Origin: Dorea_D hominis | Lineage (GTDB): Bacteria > Bacillota > Clostridia > Lachnospirales > Lachnospiraceae | Assembly: GCF_014287705.1 (NCBI RefSeq) | Contig: NZ_JACOOY010000002.1 | Location: 62,001-126,000 of the forward strand | Length of the DNA stretch: 64,000 nt | Direction of reading: 5' to 3' | Shown: positions 27,251 to 36,366 of the stretch, in pieces | Layout of the letters: each line of letters opens with the position of its first letter | Numbering within the stretch: the stretch's first letter is position 1 | The notes under the pieces: model-generated | What the model was told of the DNA's origin: nothing | Database searches by the model: none | The model's input: the letters and a program-made list of their open reading frames with translations, nothing else | Position numbers and translations under genes: made by a program

Positions 27251-28435
27251 ATGCATAGTTTTGAACAATATATGCCAACGAAGATTGTGTTTGGCAAAGA
27301 GGCAGAGCTGAAAGCAGGAACACTTGCAAAGGAATGGCAGGCAAAGAAAGTTCTGCTTGTTTATGGTGGTGGAAGTGTCGTTCGAAGTGGGCTGCTCGGA
27401 CGGGTTGAAGCGGTTTTAAAAGCAGAAGGAATCGAAGTGGAAGAACTTGGAGGCGTGAAGCCGAATCCAAGAATGTCCCTTGCAAAAGAAGGCGTGAAAA
27501 AGGCAATCAATTCTGGCGCTGATCTGGTTATGGCAGTTGGTGGAGGAAGCTGTATTGATACTGCTAAAGCAATTGCAATCGCAGCAGCAAAACCGGGAAC
27601 AGATCTGGAAGAATTCTGGAGTGGTAAAGTTCCAATTGAGAAGGCACTTCCGGTTGGAGTTGTACTTACGATTGCGGCAGCAGGAAGTGAGATGAGTGAT
27701 TCTGCTGTATTGACAAATGAGGAGACCGGAAAGAAAGCAGGTGCACACAGTGATCTTGTGCGTCCGAAGTTTGCAATGATGAATCCGGAACTGATGTATA
27801 CGTTGCCGAAGTATCAGCTTACATGTGGAATTGTAGATATTATGATGCATACAATGGAGCGTTATTTCACACCGGTAGATGGTAATGAACTGACAGATGA
27901 GATTGCAGAAGGTGTTCTCCGCACAGTGATTCGCAATGGATTAAAAGCATATGAAGATCAGCAGAATTATGATGCATTAAGTGAAATCATGTGGTGCGGA
28001 AGCATTTCGCATAATAATATGACAGGACTTGGAAGACCAAAAGATTTTGCATGTCACAAGCTGGGGCATGAGATCGGTGGCATGTTTGATGAAGCACACG
28101 GAGCAACACTTTCCGCAGTATGGGGAAGCTGGGCACGGTATGTTTACCAGATTGACATCCCAAGATTTGCACATTTCGGAAGAAAAGTCTGGGGGATTGA
28201 AGAAGTGGATGATATAAAGGCTGCACTGGCAGCGATTGAAGAGACAGAGAAGTTCTTTGAACGAATCGAGATGCCAGTATGTATTGGACAGATGAAGACC
28301 GGCGTACTGGAAGATGATGTTCTTATGCAGATGGCAGATAGTGCGACAAAAGGAGATACTGTAGAACTTGGAAGCTTTAAGAAACTGAAGAAGCAGGATA
28401 TGTACGAAATCTACAAAGCAGCAAATCATGAATAA
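27251..28435 (+). CDS. Iron-containing alcohol dehydrogenase
   Basis: A 394-residue group III (iron-type) alcohol dehydrogenase of the BdhA/YqhD-like branch. The nucleotide-binding GGGSVV (LVYGGGSVVRSG) and GGGSCIDTAKA lie in the N-terminal half, and metal-binding histidines in MHTMERY, CHKLGHEIGG and EAHGATLS in the C-terminal half. It probably reduces an aldehyde to the alcohol with NAD(P)H; the substrate is not evident. AAAGGAG supports ATG 27251. The next gene overlaps it by eight bases, so all four genes of the cluster are likely one transcript. Confidence 0.9.
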   Translation: MHSFEQYMPTKIVFGKEAELKAGTLAKEWQAKKVLLVYGGGSVVRSGLLGRVEAVLKAEGIEVEELGGVKPNPRMSLAKEGVKKAINSGADLVMAVGGGSCIDTAKAIAIAAAKPGTDLEEFWSGKVPIEKALPVGVVLTIAAAGSEMSDSAVLTNEETGKKAGAHSDLVRPKFAMMNPELMYTLPKYQLTCGIVDIMMHTMERYFTPVDGNELTDEIAEGVLRTVIRNGLKAYEDQQNYDALSEIMWCGSISHNNMTGLGRPKDFACHKLGHEIGGMFDEAHGATLSAVWGSWARYVYQIDIPRFAHFGRKVWGIEEVDDIKAALAAIEETEKFFERIEMPVCIGQMKTGVLEDDVLMQMADSATKGDTVELGSFKKLKKQDMYEIYKAANHE

Positions 28436-29822
28436 GACGAAGAACTTAAATATCGACTGGAAACTTTTTTATAAGAGCGTATTTGCACTGGTAATCCCGA
28501 TGGCATTACAGAATCTGATTAATGTCGGTGTGACGGCAACGGATGTGATTATGCTTGGAAAAGTCGGAGAAAAGGTACTGTCAGGAGCATCACTTGCCGG
28601 ACAGGTGCAGTTTATTATGACACTGATTTTCTATGGTACGACATCCGGAGCAACGGTGCTGACCGCACAGTATTGGGGAAAGAAAGACACAAGAACGATA
28701 GAAAAAATACTTGGTATCGGGCTTCGTACCGGACTGACAACGGCGGTTGTATTTGCAGTGGCGGCACTTGGCATACCGGGGCTGCTGATGCGGATCTATA
28801 CTTCTGATCCTGTTGTCATAGCAGAAGGTGTGAAATATTTAAGAATCGTGGCACTTTCTTACATATTTATGGCAGTAACACAGGTATATCTGAATATTAT
28901 CCGCAGTATGGAGAAGGTTGTCATAGCAACATTTATCTATGCAGTGTCGCTGGGTCTGAATATTATTATCAATGCTGTGTTGATCTTTGGGATGTTTGGA
29001 TTTCCGAAACTAGGCATTGCGGGTGCGGCGATCGGAACATTGTGTGCAAGAGGTGCCGAGACGATTATGGTACTGTTCTATGCATTCTTGAAAAATAAAA
29101 TCGTACGGATCCGGTTGCAGGATATGCTGCACATTGATCCTGTTTTATGGAAAGACTTTCTTGTTTATGCACTTCCGGTTGTATTAAACGAATTAATGTG
29201 GGGACTTGGAAGCTCTGCGAATACGGCAGTGATCGGTCATCTTGGAAGCGCGGCAGTTGCGGCTAATTCTGTGGCACAGGTGGCAAGACAGCTTGCAACG
29301 GTTGTAGCTTTTGGTATTTCAAATGCAGCGGCTATTTATCTAGGCAAGACAATTGGTGAGAAGAAGATGGAACATGCGAAAGCGTATGCAGTCCGCTTTA
29401 TCTGGTTGAGCCTGTTGCTCGGAGGACTTGGAGGACTTCTGATCCTGCTGGCGGCACCGCTTGCAAGAGCGAATTTGGCACTTACGGCACAGGCGGGAAG
29501 TTATTTAAGCTTTATGTTTTTTGTCATGTCGTATTTTACTGTGGCGCAGGCATTTAATACGACAATGGTGATCGGAATTTTCCGGTCAGGAGGAGATACC
29601 AAATTCGGAATGATCATGGATGTATCAACGATGTGGGGCTGCTCAATCTTATTGGGAGCGGCAGCAGCATTTATCTTCCATGCCGGTGTTCCGGTTGTTT
29701 ATATGATATTGATGAGCGATGAATTGATCAAGATACCGATTACGATTAAGCGGTATTTAAGCTATAAGTGGTTGAAAGATGTCACAAGAGAAAGAGAAGA
29801 ATTGGAAGGAGAAGTAGTATGA
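28428..29822 (+). CDS. MATE family efflux transporter
   Basis: A 464-residue, 12-helix MATE protein, only distantly like the MATE protein at 12795. Visible are ALVIPMALQNLINVGVTATDV at the N-terminus (first part ALVIPMALQNLI), SGATVLTAQYWGKKD, and VVLNELMWGLGSSANTAVIG-like sequence opening the second half. Its start overlaps the dehydrogenase and its end overlaps the next gene by four bases (ATGA). This suggests the exported compound is connected with the neighbouring enzymes; that link is inference. Confidence 0.88.
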   Translation: MNKTKNLNIDWKLFYKSVFALVIPMALQNLINVGVTATDVIMLGKVGEKVLSGASLAGQVQFIMTLIFYGTTSGATVLTAQYWGKKDTRTIEKILGIGLRTGLTTAVVFAVAALGIPGLLMRIYTSDPVVIAEGVKYLRIVALSYIFMAVTQVYLNIIRSMEKVVIATFIYAVSLGLNIIINAVLIFGMFGFPKLGIAGAAIGTLCARGAETIMVLFYAFLKNKIVRIRLQDMLHIDPVLWKDFLVYALPVVLNELMWGLGSSANTAVIGHLGSAAVAANSVAQVARQLATVVAFGISNAAAIYLGKTIGEKKMEHAKAYAVRFIWLSLLLGGLGGLLILLAAPLARANLALTAQAGSYLSFMFFVMSYFTVAQAFNTTMVIGIFRSGGDTKFGMIMDVSTMWGCSILLGAAAAFIFHAGVPVVYMILMSDELIKIPITIKRYLSYKWLKDVTREREELEGEVV

Positions 29823-30769
29823 TAGTTTTAGACAGTGAACAGATTGATAAGCTGATCGACAGAAATGAGATGATGGATCAGATTGAAGAAGCCTATAAGA
29901 TTTTTAAAGCAGGTGATTATTATATGCCGCCGCGTCCGTGTGTAGAAGATGCGAACAAGACAATGATGTATATGCCATGTTATACGAAGGAAGTTATTGG
30001 AACAAAAATTTTAAGTATTTTTCCAGATAACGCAGAACTTGGTTTGCCATCTATCGATGGAATCATGTATCTGAATGATTATAAGACAGGGAAACCGCTG
30101 GCAGTAATGGACGGCCAGAGGGTAACTGCATGGAGAACAGGAGCAGTCGGAGGTGTCGGCATCCGGCATTTATCCAGAAAAGACTGTCATACAGTCGGAA
30201 TCGCAGGAGCCGGTGTACAGGGATTCTATCAGGCGTTGTATGCATGTGCGGCAAGACCGATTGATACGGTTTATGTGTATAATCACAGTGACAGAGATCT
30301 GACAGATTATCTGGCAAGACTGGAAAAAGCTATTGATAACCCGGATGTAAAGGTAGTACAATGTAAGACAGTGGAGGAGATGGTTAAAAACAGTGAGATC
30401 ATTTGTACAACAACACCTTCCACGCAGCCGGTATTACCGGATGACAAGGATTTGTTAGAAGGAAAATGTATCATTGCAATCGGTTCTTACACGCCTGAGA
30501 TGCGTGAGATTCCGGATGCGATCTGGGATTTGACAAATGAAGTCTACATTGAGCTCCCATATGCATGCGAAGAGAGTGGAGACTTAAGTCAGCCGATAAA
30601 AGATGGACGTCTGAAAGAAGAGCAGACAATTTTAATGAGTGATTATCTGGCAGGGAATCCGCAGGAAATTACCGACCCAAAAAAGACCACCTATTTTAAA
30701 TCCGTAGGTATGGGACTTTTTGATGTGTGTATTGCACAGAAAATATTAGAAAAAGCAAAGGAGAACTAA
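29819..30769 (+). CDS. Ornithine cyclodeaminase/mu-crystallin family protein
   Basis: A 316-residue member of the ornithine cyclodeaminase/mu-crystallin family, which use NAD(P)(H) to deaminate, cyclise or reduce amino acids and cyclic imines. Visible are the substrate-site Arg and Lys segments (MPPRPC, IGTKILSIFPDN), DGQRVTAWRTGAVGG, the Rossmann loop GIAGAGVQG near residue 126, and the GSYTPEMREI segment. The true reaction (cyclodeaminase, alanine dehydrogenase or ketimine reductase) cannot be assigned by eye. ATG 29819 overlaps the preceding stop and has AAGGAG upstream. RidA follows two bases later, fitting an enamine- or imine-generating reaction. Confidence 0.87.
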   Translation: MIVLDSEQIDKLIDRNEMMDQIEEAYKIFKAGDYYMPPRPCVEDANKTMMYMPCYTKEVIGTKILSIFPDNAELGLPSIDGIMYLNDYKTGKPLAVMDGQRVTAWRTGAVGGVGIRHLSRKDCHTVGIAGAGVQGFYQALYACAARPIDTVYVYNHSDRDLTDYLARLEKAIDNPDVKVVQCKTVEEMVKNSEIICTTTPSTQPVLPDDKDLLEGKCIIAIGSYTPEMREIPDAIWDLTNEVYIELPYACEESGDLSQPIKDGRLKEEQTILMSDYLAGNPQEITDPKKTTYFKSVGMGLFDVCIAQKILEKAKEN

Positions 30770-30771
30770 TT

Positions 30772-31149
30772 ATGAAAGTAGTAGCAACAGAAAAAGCACC
30801 AAAAGCATTAGGACCTTATTCACAGGGATATGTTCATGGAGGAATGTTTTACTCTGCAGGTCAGATTCCAATCAATCCGGCTGTAGATGCAGTAGAAGCG
30901 GAGACAATCGAAGAGCAGACAGAACAGGTATGCAAGAACCTGGCAGCAGTTCTGGAAGCAGCAGGAACATCTTTTGACAAAGTAGTTAAGACAACATGCT
31001 TCCTTGCAGATATGAATGATTTCGCAGCATTTAACGAAGTATATGCAAAATATTTTACATCTAAACCGGCAAGAAGCTGTGTTGCTGTAAAGACACTTCC
31101 GAAGAATGTCAAATGCGAAGTAGAACTGATCGCAGCAGTAGAAGAATAA
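30772..31149 (+). CDS. ridA: RidA family reactive intermediate deaminase
   Basis: A 125-residue RidA/YjgF protein that hydrolyses reactive enamine/imine intermediates released by PLP and amino-acid enzymes. Typical motifs are ALGPYSQG at the N-terminus, YSAGQIPINP, and the C-terminal RSCVAVKTLPKNVKCEVELIA containing the substrate Arg (R in ARSCV) and Glu. AAAGGAG supports ATG 30772. It lies directly behind the ornithine-cyclodeaminase-like gene, its probable functional partner. Confidence 0.95.
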   Translation: MKVVATEKAPKALGPYSQGYVHGGMFYSAGQIPINPAVDAVEAETIEEQTEQVCKNLAAVLEAAGTSFDKVVKTTCFLADMNDFAAFNEVYAKYFTSKPARSCVAVKTLPKNVKCEVELIAAVEE

Positions 31150-31208
31150 GAAAGAGCTGTTTCACAGAGCAGTGAAATAAAAAGTATCAAGAAAAGAGGA
31201 CAGTTAGA

Positions 31209-32039
31209 ATGGCAGAAGAACAAAATGGATGTAAGCCGTCAGATTGTGCCGGATGCGCACATGCAGATTCCTGCGGAAGCAAACCGCAGAGTCTTTTGAA
31301 ACCGGCAAATCCACATTCACATGTGAATAAAGTAATTGCAGTTGTAAGTGGAAAAGGCGGAGTTGGTAAATCTATGGTAACAGCATCCCTTGCGCGTATT
31401 ATGAGAGAGCAGGGATTTAATGTAGGAATCATGGATGCTGATATTACAGGTCCGTCCATCCCGAAGATGTATGGAATCCACAAACAGGCAATGGGAACAG
31501 AAGAAGGTATCATTCCGGAAGAAGCAAAAGACGGAACAAAGATCATGTCTGTTAACTTGCTTTTGCCGAATGAATCTGATCCGGTTATATGGAGAGGTCC
31601 GGTCATTGCAAATGTTGTAACACAGTTCTGGACAGATGTTATGTGGGGAGAACTGGATTATCTCTTTGTAGATATGCCACCGGGAACCGGTGACGTTCCG
31701 CTTACAGTATTCCAGTCACTGCCGGTTGATGGAATCGTGATTGTAACATCTCCACAGGATCTGGTACAGATGATCGTGAAGAAAGCATACAATATGGCAT
31801 GTCAGATGGATATTCCGGTGCTTGGAATTGTAGAAAATTACAGTTATCTTGTCTGTCCGGACTGCGGAAAGAAGATTTCTGTATTTGGTGAGAGCCATGT
31901 AGATGAGACGGCAAAAGAACTGGATATTCCGGTAATTGGAAAGATGCCGATCGATGCAGGACTGGCAGAAGCAGTGGAAGAAGAGCGTTTCTACGAGATC
32001 AGCAATGATTATTTGACCGATGCTGTAAATAAATTGTAA
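31209..32039 (+). CDS. Mrp/NBP35 family Fe-S cluster carrier ATPase
   Basis: A 276-residue P-loop ATPase of the Mrp/ApbC/NBP35 group, which assembles or transfers iron-sulfur clusters. The deviant Walker A is SGKGGVGKSM near residue 50, followed by MDADITGPSIPKM and the DMPPGTGDVPLT motif. The C-terminal CPDC (VCPDCGKK) is the CPxC pair that bridges a 4Fe-4S cluster in the dimer. The N-terminus adds four cysteines (C-x4-C-x2-C-x4-C in the first 25 residues), which may hold another cluster. It ends one base before the ATG-containing leader of the dehydratase-like gene, so it may mature that protein. Confidence 0.9.
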   Translation: MAEEQNGCKPSDCAGCAHADSCGSKPQSLLKPANPHSHVNKVIAVVSGKGGVGKSMVTASLARIMREQGFNVGIMDADITGPSIPKMYGIHKQAMGTEEGIIPEEAKDGTKIMSVNLLLPNESDPVIWRGPVIANVVTQFWTDVMWGELDYLFVDMPPGTGDVPLTVFQSLPVDGIVIVTSPQDLVQMIVKKAYNMACQMDIPVLGIVENYSYLVCPDCGKKISVFGESHVDETAKELDIPVIGKMPIDAGLAEAVEEERFYEISNDYLTDAVNKL

Positions 32040-32060
32040 ATGTCAAAGAGGAGAACAACC

Positions 32061-33212
32061 ATGGAAGTAATTAAAGAACTGCCGGAGGTTTTTGAAGAAT
32101 TTGCAGAACAGAGAAAGAACTCTTTCCTTGCAGTAAAACAGTTAAAAGATCAGGGAATACCGGTAGTAGGATCTTATTGTACTTATTTTCCGCAGGAGAT
32201 TGCAATGGCAATGGGAGCTGCAACAGTCAGTCTTTGTTCTACATCGGATGAGACAATTGCAGAAGCGGAAAAGGATCTTCCAAAGAACTTATGTCCGCTG
32301 ATCAAATCCAGCTACGGATTTGCGAAGACAGACAAATGTCCGTTTTTTTATTTTTCCGATGTTGTAGTCGGAGAGACAACCTGTGACGGAAAGAAGAAGA
32401 TGTACGAATTAATGTCCGAGTTTAAGGATACATTCGTAATGGAGCTTCCTAATTCGCAGAGTGAAAATTCTTTAAAACTCTGGAAGAAAGAGATCATCCG
32501 TTTCAAAGAATATCTGGAGAAAAAGTTTGATGTAGAGATTACAGAAGAACAGATCAGAGAAGCAGTTAAAGTAAATAATGAAGCGAGAAGATCTTTGAAG
32601 AAGCTTTATGAGGTTATGCGCCATGATCCGGCGCCGATTTCTGGCTATGATTTATTCAAAGTTTTATACGGAAGTACATTTAAATTTGATCGCAAACAGA
32701 TTCCTGATGAGGTAAATGCACTTGTAGATAAGATTGAGAAAGAGTATGCCGAAGGTAAAATGCAGGAGAAGAAACCGCGAATTCTGATCACAGGATGTCC
32801 GATCGGAGGAGCAACGGAGAAGGTCATCCGTGCAGTGGAAGATAACGGCGGAATCGTTGTTACATATGAGAACTGTTCCGGTGCAAAATCCATTGACAAG
32901 CTGGTAGACGAGAACAATCCGGATGTGTATGATGCAATTGCAAGAAGATATCTGAATATCGGATGTTCGGTTATGACTCCGAACCCGAACCGTTTTGAGC
33001 TGTTAGGCAGACTGATCGACGAATATCAGGTGGACGGTGTTGTAGAGATGACTTTGCAGGCATGTCATACATACAATGTCGAGACATTATCTGTACGCAA
33101 ATTTGTAAATGAAGAGAAGCATATTCCGTATATCAATGTTGAGACAGATTATTCGCAAGCAGATATTGGACAGCTTAATACAAGAATTACTGCATTTATT
33201 GAGATGCTGTAA
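32061..33212 (+). CDS. 2-hydroxyacyl-CoA dehydratase-like (YjiM/double-cubane type) protein
   Basis: A 383-residue protein of the HgdB/FldB/YjiM fold family, built from two Fe-S-binding Rossmann-like domains. Conserved cysteine positions appear as SYCTYFPQEI, LCPLIKSSYG, DKCPFFYFSD, ITGCPIGG, NCSGAK and QACHTYN. Its single-gene setting and length resemble E. coli YjiM and double-cubane cluster proteins rather than a two-subunit dehydratase. No BadF/HgdC-type activator ATPase lies beside it; instead an Mrp-type ATPase lies immediately upstream. The substrate is unknown. GAGGAG supports ATG 32061. A terminator follows. Confidence 0.82.
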   Translation: MEVIKELPEVFEEFAEQRKNSFLAVKQLKDQGIPVVGSYCTYFPQEIAMAMGAATVSLCSTSDETIAEAEKDLPKNLCPLIKSSYGFAKTDKCPFFYFSDVVVGETTCDGKKKMYELMSEFKDTFVMELPNSQSENSLKLWKKEIIRFKEYLEKKFDVEITEEQIREAVKVNNEARRSLKKLYEVMRHDPAPISGYDLFKVLYGSTFKFDRKQIPDEVNALVDKIEKEYAEGKMQEKKPRILITGCPIGGATEKVIRAVEDNGGIVVTYENCSGAKSIDKLVDENNPDVYDAIARRYLNIGCSVMTPNPNRFELLGRLIDEYQVDGVVEMTLQACHTYNVETLSVRKFVNEEKHIPYINVETDYSQADIGQLNTRITAFIEML

Positions 33213-33232
33213 GATAGAAATATCGGAAGAGA

Positions 33233-33273
33233 GCCTCTGGGTTTTGAACATCAAAATCCGGGGGCAATTTTAA
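33233..33273 (+). terminator. Terminator after the dehydratase-like gene
   Basis: GCCTCTGGGTTTTG pairs with CAAAATCCGGGGGC (three G-T wobbles), followed by AATTTTAAT. Confidence 0.75.
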
Positions 33274-33307
33274 TCATCATAAGTAGAGTAGTGTTATGGA
33301 GTAAGAG

Positions 33308-35719
33308 ATGGATAAGAACATGGAAGTGGCAGAGGAACAGGTGCATATCTCTGTCCGGAATCTGGTAGAATTTATTTTAAGAAGCGGAGATATTGATAAC
33401 CGGGTGGCGGGAACGGACAAAGATGCCATGCTTCTTGGTGGCAAGATGCACCGGAAGATCCAGAGAAGAATGGGGGCAGATTACCATGCAGAAGTTCCAC
33501 TTAAGATTGAGATTCCGTGTAATGGATTCACGCTGGTAATAGATGGACGTGCGGATGGAATTATCGAGAATGCATCCGGTATAGTGATTGATGAAATCAA
33601 AGGAGTTATGCGGGATCTGGAGCAGATTGAGGAACCGGTTTCTGTTCATCTGGCGCAGGCAAAGTGTTATGCATACATTTATGCCACACAGAAGAATCTG
33701 GATGAGATCGGAGTGCAGATGACTTATTGCAATCTGGAGACAGAAGATATCCGGCGCTTTCAGAGTGTATATGCGTATGAAGATCTGAAAAGATGGTTTC
33801 TGGATGTAGCCGGGCAATATGAAAAATGGGCAAGATACCAGGTGCGATGGAAGCAAAAGAGAAACACTTCTATTAAGGGAATTGAATTTCCATTTGCTTA
33901 CCGGGAAGGACAGAAGAACCTTGCGGCATCGGTTTACCGGACGATCGCAAGGAAGAAGAAACTCTTCATTCAGGCGCCGACAGGAGTCGGCAAGACAATG
34001 GCAACGGTGTTTCCGGCGGTGAAGGCAGTTGGAGAAGGACTGGGAGAGAAGATTTTCTATCTGACAGCAAAGACGATCACAAGAACGGTTGCATGGCAGG
34101 CATTTGATACGTTAAAGGAGCAGGCATTGCGGATGAAAGTGCTGGTGCTTACAGCGAAGGAGAAGACCTGTTTTTGTGAAGAGACTGTGTGCAATCCGGA
34201 TGCATGTCCATACGCCAAAGGACATTTTGACCGGGTAAATGATGCAGTATATGAACTTCTGACAACTTCCGATGAGATGAGCAGAGAGATTCTGGAAGAG
34301 CAGGCGAAAAAATGGAATGTCTGTCCTTATGAGATGAGTCTGGATGTATCAAACTGGGTGGATGCGATTATCTGTGACTATAATTATGCATTTGATCCGA
34401 ATGCATATCTGCGCCGCTTTTTTGGAGAAGGCAATTCGGGAGAGTATCTGTTTCTGATCGATGAAGCACATAATCTGGTGGAGCGTGCAAGGACAATGTA
34501 CAGCGCAGATCTATACAAAGAAGATGTTCTGGCAGTGAAGAAGAAAGTGAAGAATACCGCACCGAAGCTTGCAAAGAAGCTGGAAGAATGCAATAAGCAG
34601 TTCCTTGCATTAAAACGGGAATGTGAAGACTGCCAGATCCTGAACAGTGTGTCACACGTTTATCTGAAGTTACTGAACCTGGTGACAGAGATGGATCATT
34701 TTCTGGAAGACTGCAAAGATGAAACATTAAAGGAAGAAGTATTGGAGTTTTATTTTAAAGTACGGATGTTTCTCTATATTCATGACCGGCTGGATGAGAA
34801 TTACCTGATCTATTCGGAGATAACGGATGATGGGAGATTCCGAATCCATCTCTTCTGTGTGAATCCGGCAGCAAATCTTAAAGAATATCTGGATAAGGGG
34901 AATAGTACGATTTTTTTCTCAGCTACACTGCTTCCCATCCAGTACTATAAGAAACTCTTAAGTACAGGGAAAGAAGACTATGCAGTCTATGCAGAATCAC
35001 CGTTTGATACGAAGAACCGGCTGCTTTTGATAGGAAATGATGTAAGTACCAAATACACAAAGCGTGGAGAAGACATGTACGAGCGCTACGCAAGATATAT
35101 CCGGCAGACCGCTCTGGCGAAGCGTGGCAATTATATTGCATTTTTCCCTTCGTATCGTTTTATGGAAAATGTCTGTGATGCGTTTATGAAATTACCGGGA
35201 GAGCAGATACCGGCAGTTATGCAGGCGCCGTATATGTCAGAAGAAGAACGGGAGATTTTTCTGGAAAATTTTGAAGAAAATACAGAAGAAGGTCTGGTTG
35301 GTTTCTGCGTGATGGGTGGAATTTTCTCGGAAGGAATTGACCTGACAGCGGACCGCCTGATCGGTGTGCTGATTGCTGGACCGGGAATTCCACAGGTGTG
35401 CAGAGAGCGGGAACTTTTAAGAGCTTATTTTGACGGGCAGGGAATTTCAGGATATGACTATGCGTATCTCTATCCTGGGATGAATAAAGTCCTGCAGTCT
35501 GCGGGACGTGTGATCCGGACAGAGGAAGATGAAGGACTCATCCTGCTGTTAGATGATCGCTTTCTGGATTACAGATACAGAAAAGTCTTCCCACGTGAAT
35601 GGAAAGACTTTCAAATCTGCAATCTGAACAGTGCCGCAGAAAATGTGAAAAATTTTTGGTCTGCGAGAGAAGCTTCGAAAACTTCCGGGATAAATCCTGA
35701 AATTATGAGAGAATCGTAA
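33308..35719 (+). CDS. DinG/XPD-like DNA helicase with N-terminal PD-(D/E)xK nuclease-like domain
   Basis: An 803-residue superfamily 2 helicase. Residues 1-200 look like a RecB-type PD-(D/E)xK fold: VIDGRAD at about 77-83, DEIK at about 94-97, and a later Q..CYAYIYA motif. The helicase core has Walker A QAPTGVGKT (about residue 222), four clustered cysteines at about 288-303 for the 4Fe-4S cluster of XPD/DinG proteins, and DEAH box IDEAHNL (D385). C-terminal motifs include FFSATLL, GIFSEGIDL and QSAGRVIRT. It probably unwinds and trims DNA in repair. Nuclease activity is inferred from motifs only. The start has GGAGTAAGAG upstream. Confidence 0.85.
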   Translation: MDKNMEVAEEQVHISVRNLVEFILRSGDIDNRVAGTDKDAMLLGGKMHRKIQRRMGADYHAEVPLKIEIPCNGFTLVIDGRADGIIENASGIVIDEIKGVMRDLEQIEEPVSVHLAQAKCYAYIYATQKNLDEIGVQMTYCNLETEDIRRFQSVYAYEDLKRWFLDVAGQYEKWARYQVRWKQKRNTSIKGIEFPFAYREGQKNLAASVYRTIARKKKLFIQAPTGVGKTMATVFPAVKAVGEGLGEKIFYLTAKTITRTVAWQAFDTLKEQALRMKVLVLTAKEKTCFCEETVCNPDACPYAKGHFDRVNDAVYELLTTSDEMSREILEEQAKKWNVCPYEMSLDVSNWVDAIICDYNYAFDPNAYLRRFFGEGNSGEYLFLIDEAHNLVERARTMYSADLYKEDVLAVKKKVKNTAPKLAKKLEECNKQFLALKRECEDCQILNSVSHVYLKLLNLVTEMDHFLEDCKDETLKEEVLEFYFKVRMFLYIHDRLDENYLIYSEITDDGRFRIHLFCVNPAANLKEYLDKGNSTIFFSATLLPIQYYKKLLSTGKEDYAVYAESPFDTKNRLLLIGNDVSTKYTKRGEDMYERYARYIRQTALAKRGNYIAFFPSYRFMENVCDAFMKLPGEQIPAVMQAPYMSEEEREIFLENFEENTEEGLVGFCVMGGIFSEGIDLTADRLIGVLIAGPGIPQVCRERELLRAYFDGQGISGYDYAYLYPGMNKVLQSAGRVIRTEEDEGLILLLDDRFLDYRYRKVFPREWKDFQICNLNSAAENVKNFWSAREASKTSGINPEIMRES

Positions 35720-35720
35720 A

Positions 35721-36344
35721 TTACGATAATTCTTTAAGTACCGGTAAATTTTTAAGTTCCGGGAATGGAATAACCGGTGGCTGTTCGGTGAGGTGTTCGC
35801 CTATGTGCTTCTCCATCCAGACCATGTTGTACCAGCGGCCAAATTTATAACCGCATTTTTCAAATTCACCGACAAAACGGTAACCTAGATGTTCATGGAA
35901 ATTGATGCTGTTGCGGGTTAAGTATTCGTCATCAATCTTCGGGCAGGCAATGCATGCATTCAGATTCAGAAAGCCCTGCTTTTTCAGAATGCTTTCCAGA
36001 ACGGCATATAATTTCTTGCCCAGTCCCATCTTTCTGGCATCTTTCTTCACATAGATAGAAGTCTCAATTGCCCAGCCATAGGCAGCTCGCGGATGGAAAG
36101 CAGAAGCGTATGCATAACCTACGATACTGCCGTTATGAACAGCTTTGATATACGGATATTTTGTCAGCGTATTTCGGATGCGTTCACGAAATTCGTCTAC
36201 AGAAGGAATCGTATATTCAAAAGTAATTGCGGTTTCCAGAATGTATGGTGCATAAATATCGAGAAGTTCTTTTGCATCATCTTCGGAAGCGGTTTCAATT
36301 TTGACGTCAGTTTCTTTGAGGTTTTCGTTCATAGTAGTTTCCAT
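35721..36344 (-). CDS. GNAT family N-acetyltransferase (phosphinothricin acetyltransferase-like)
   Basis: A 207-residue acetyltransferase. The fold is clear: IVGYAYASAFHPRAAYGWAIE for strands beta4-5, then the acetyl-CoA loop VKKDARKMGLGKKLY, and the C-terminal NFHEHLGYRFVGEFEKCGYKFGRWYNM region (first part NFHEHLGYRFVGE), typical of the PAT/YncA/MnaT subgroup that acetylates small amino-acid-like amines. An acidic N-terminal extension and a C-terminal tail add to the usual ~170 residues. GGGAGA precedes the start. It lies 22 bases downstream of nfo on the same strand. The substrate is unknown. Confidence 0.85.
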   Translation of the reverse strand: METTMNENLKETDVKIETASEDDAKELLDIYAPYILETAITFEYTIPSVDEFRERIRNTLTKYPYIKAVHNGSIVGYAYASAFHPRAAYGWAIETSIYVKKDARKMGLGKKLYAVLESILKKQGFLNLNACIACPKIDDEYLTRNSINFHEHLGYRFVGEFEKCGYKFGRWYNMVWMEKHIGEHLTEQPPVIPFPELKNLPVLKELS

Positions 36345-36366
36345 AGTGGCAGTTCTCCCGTTTCAG

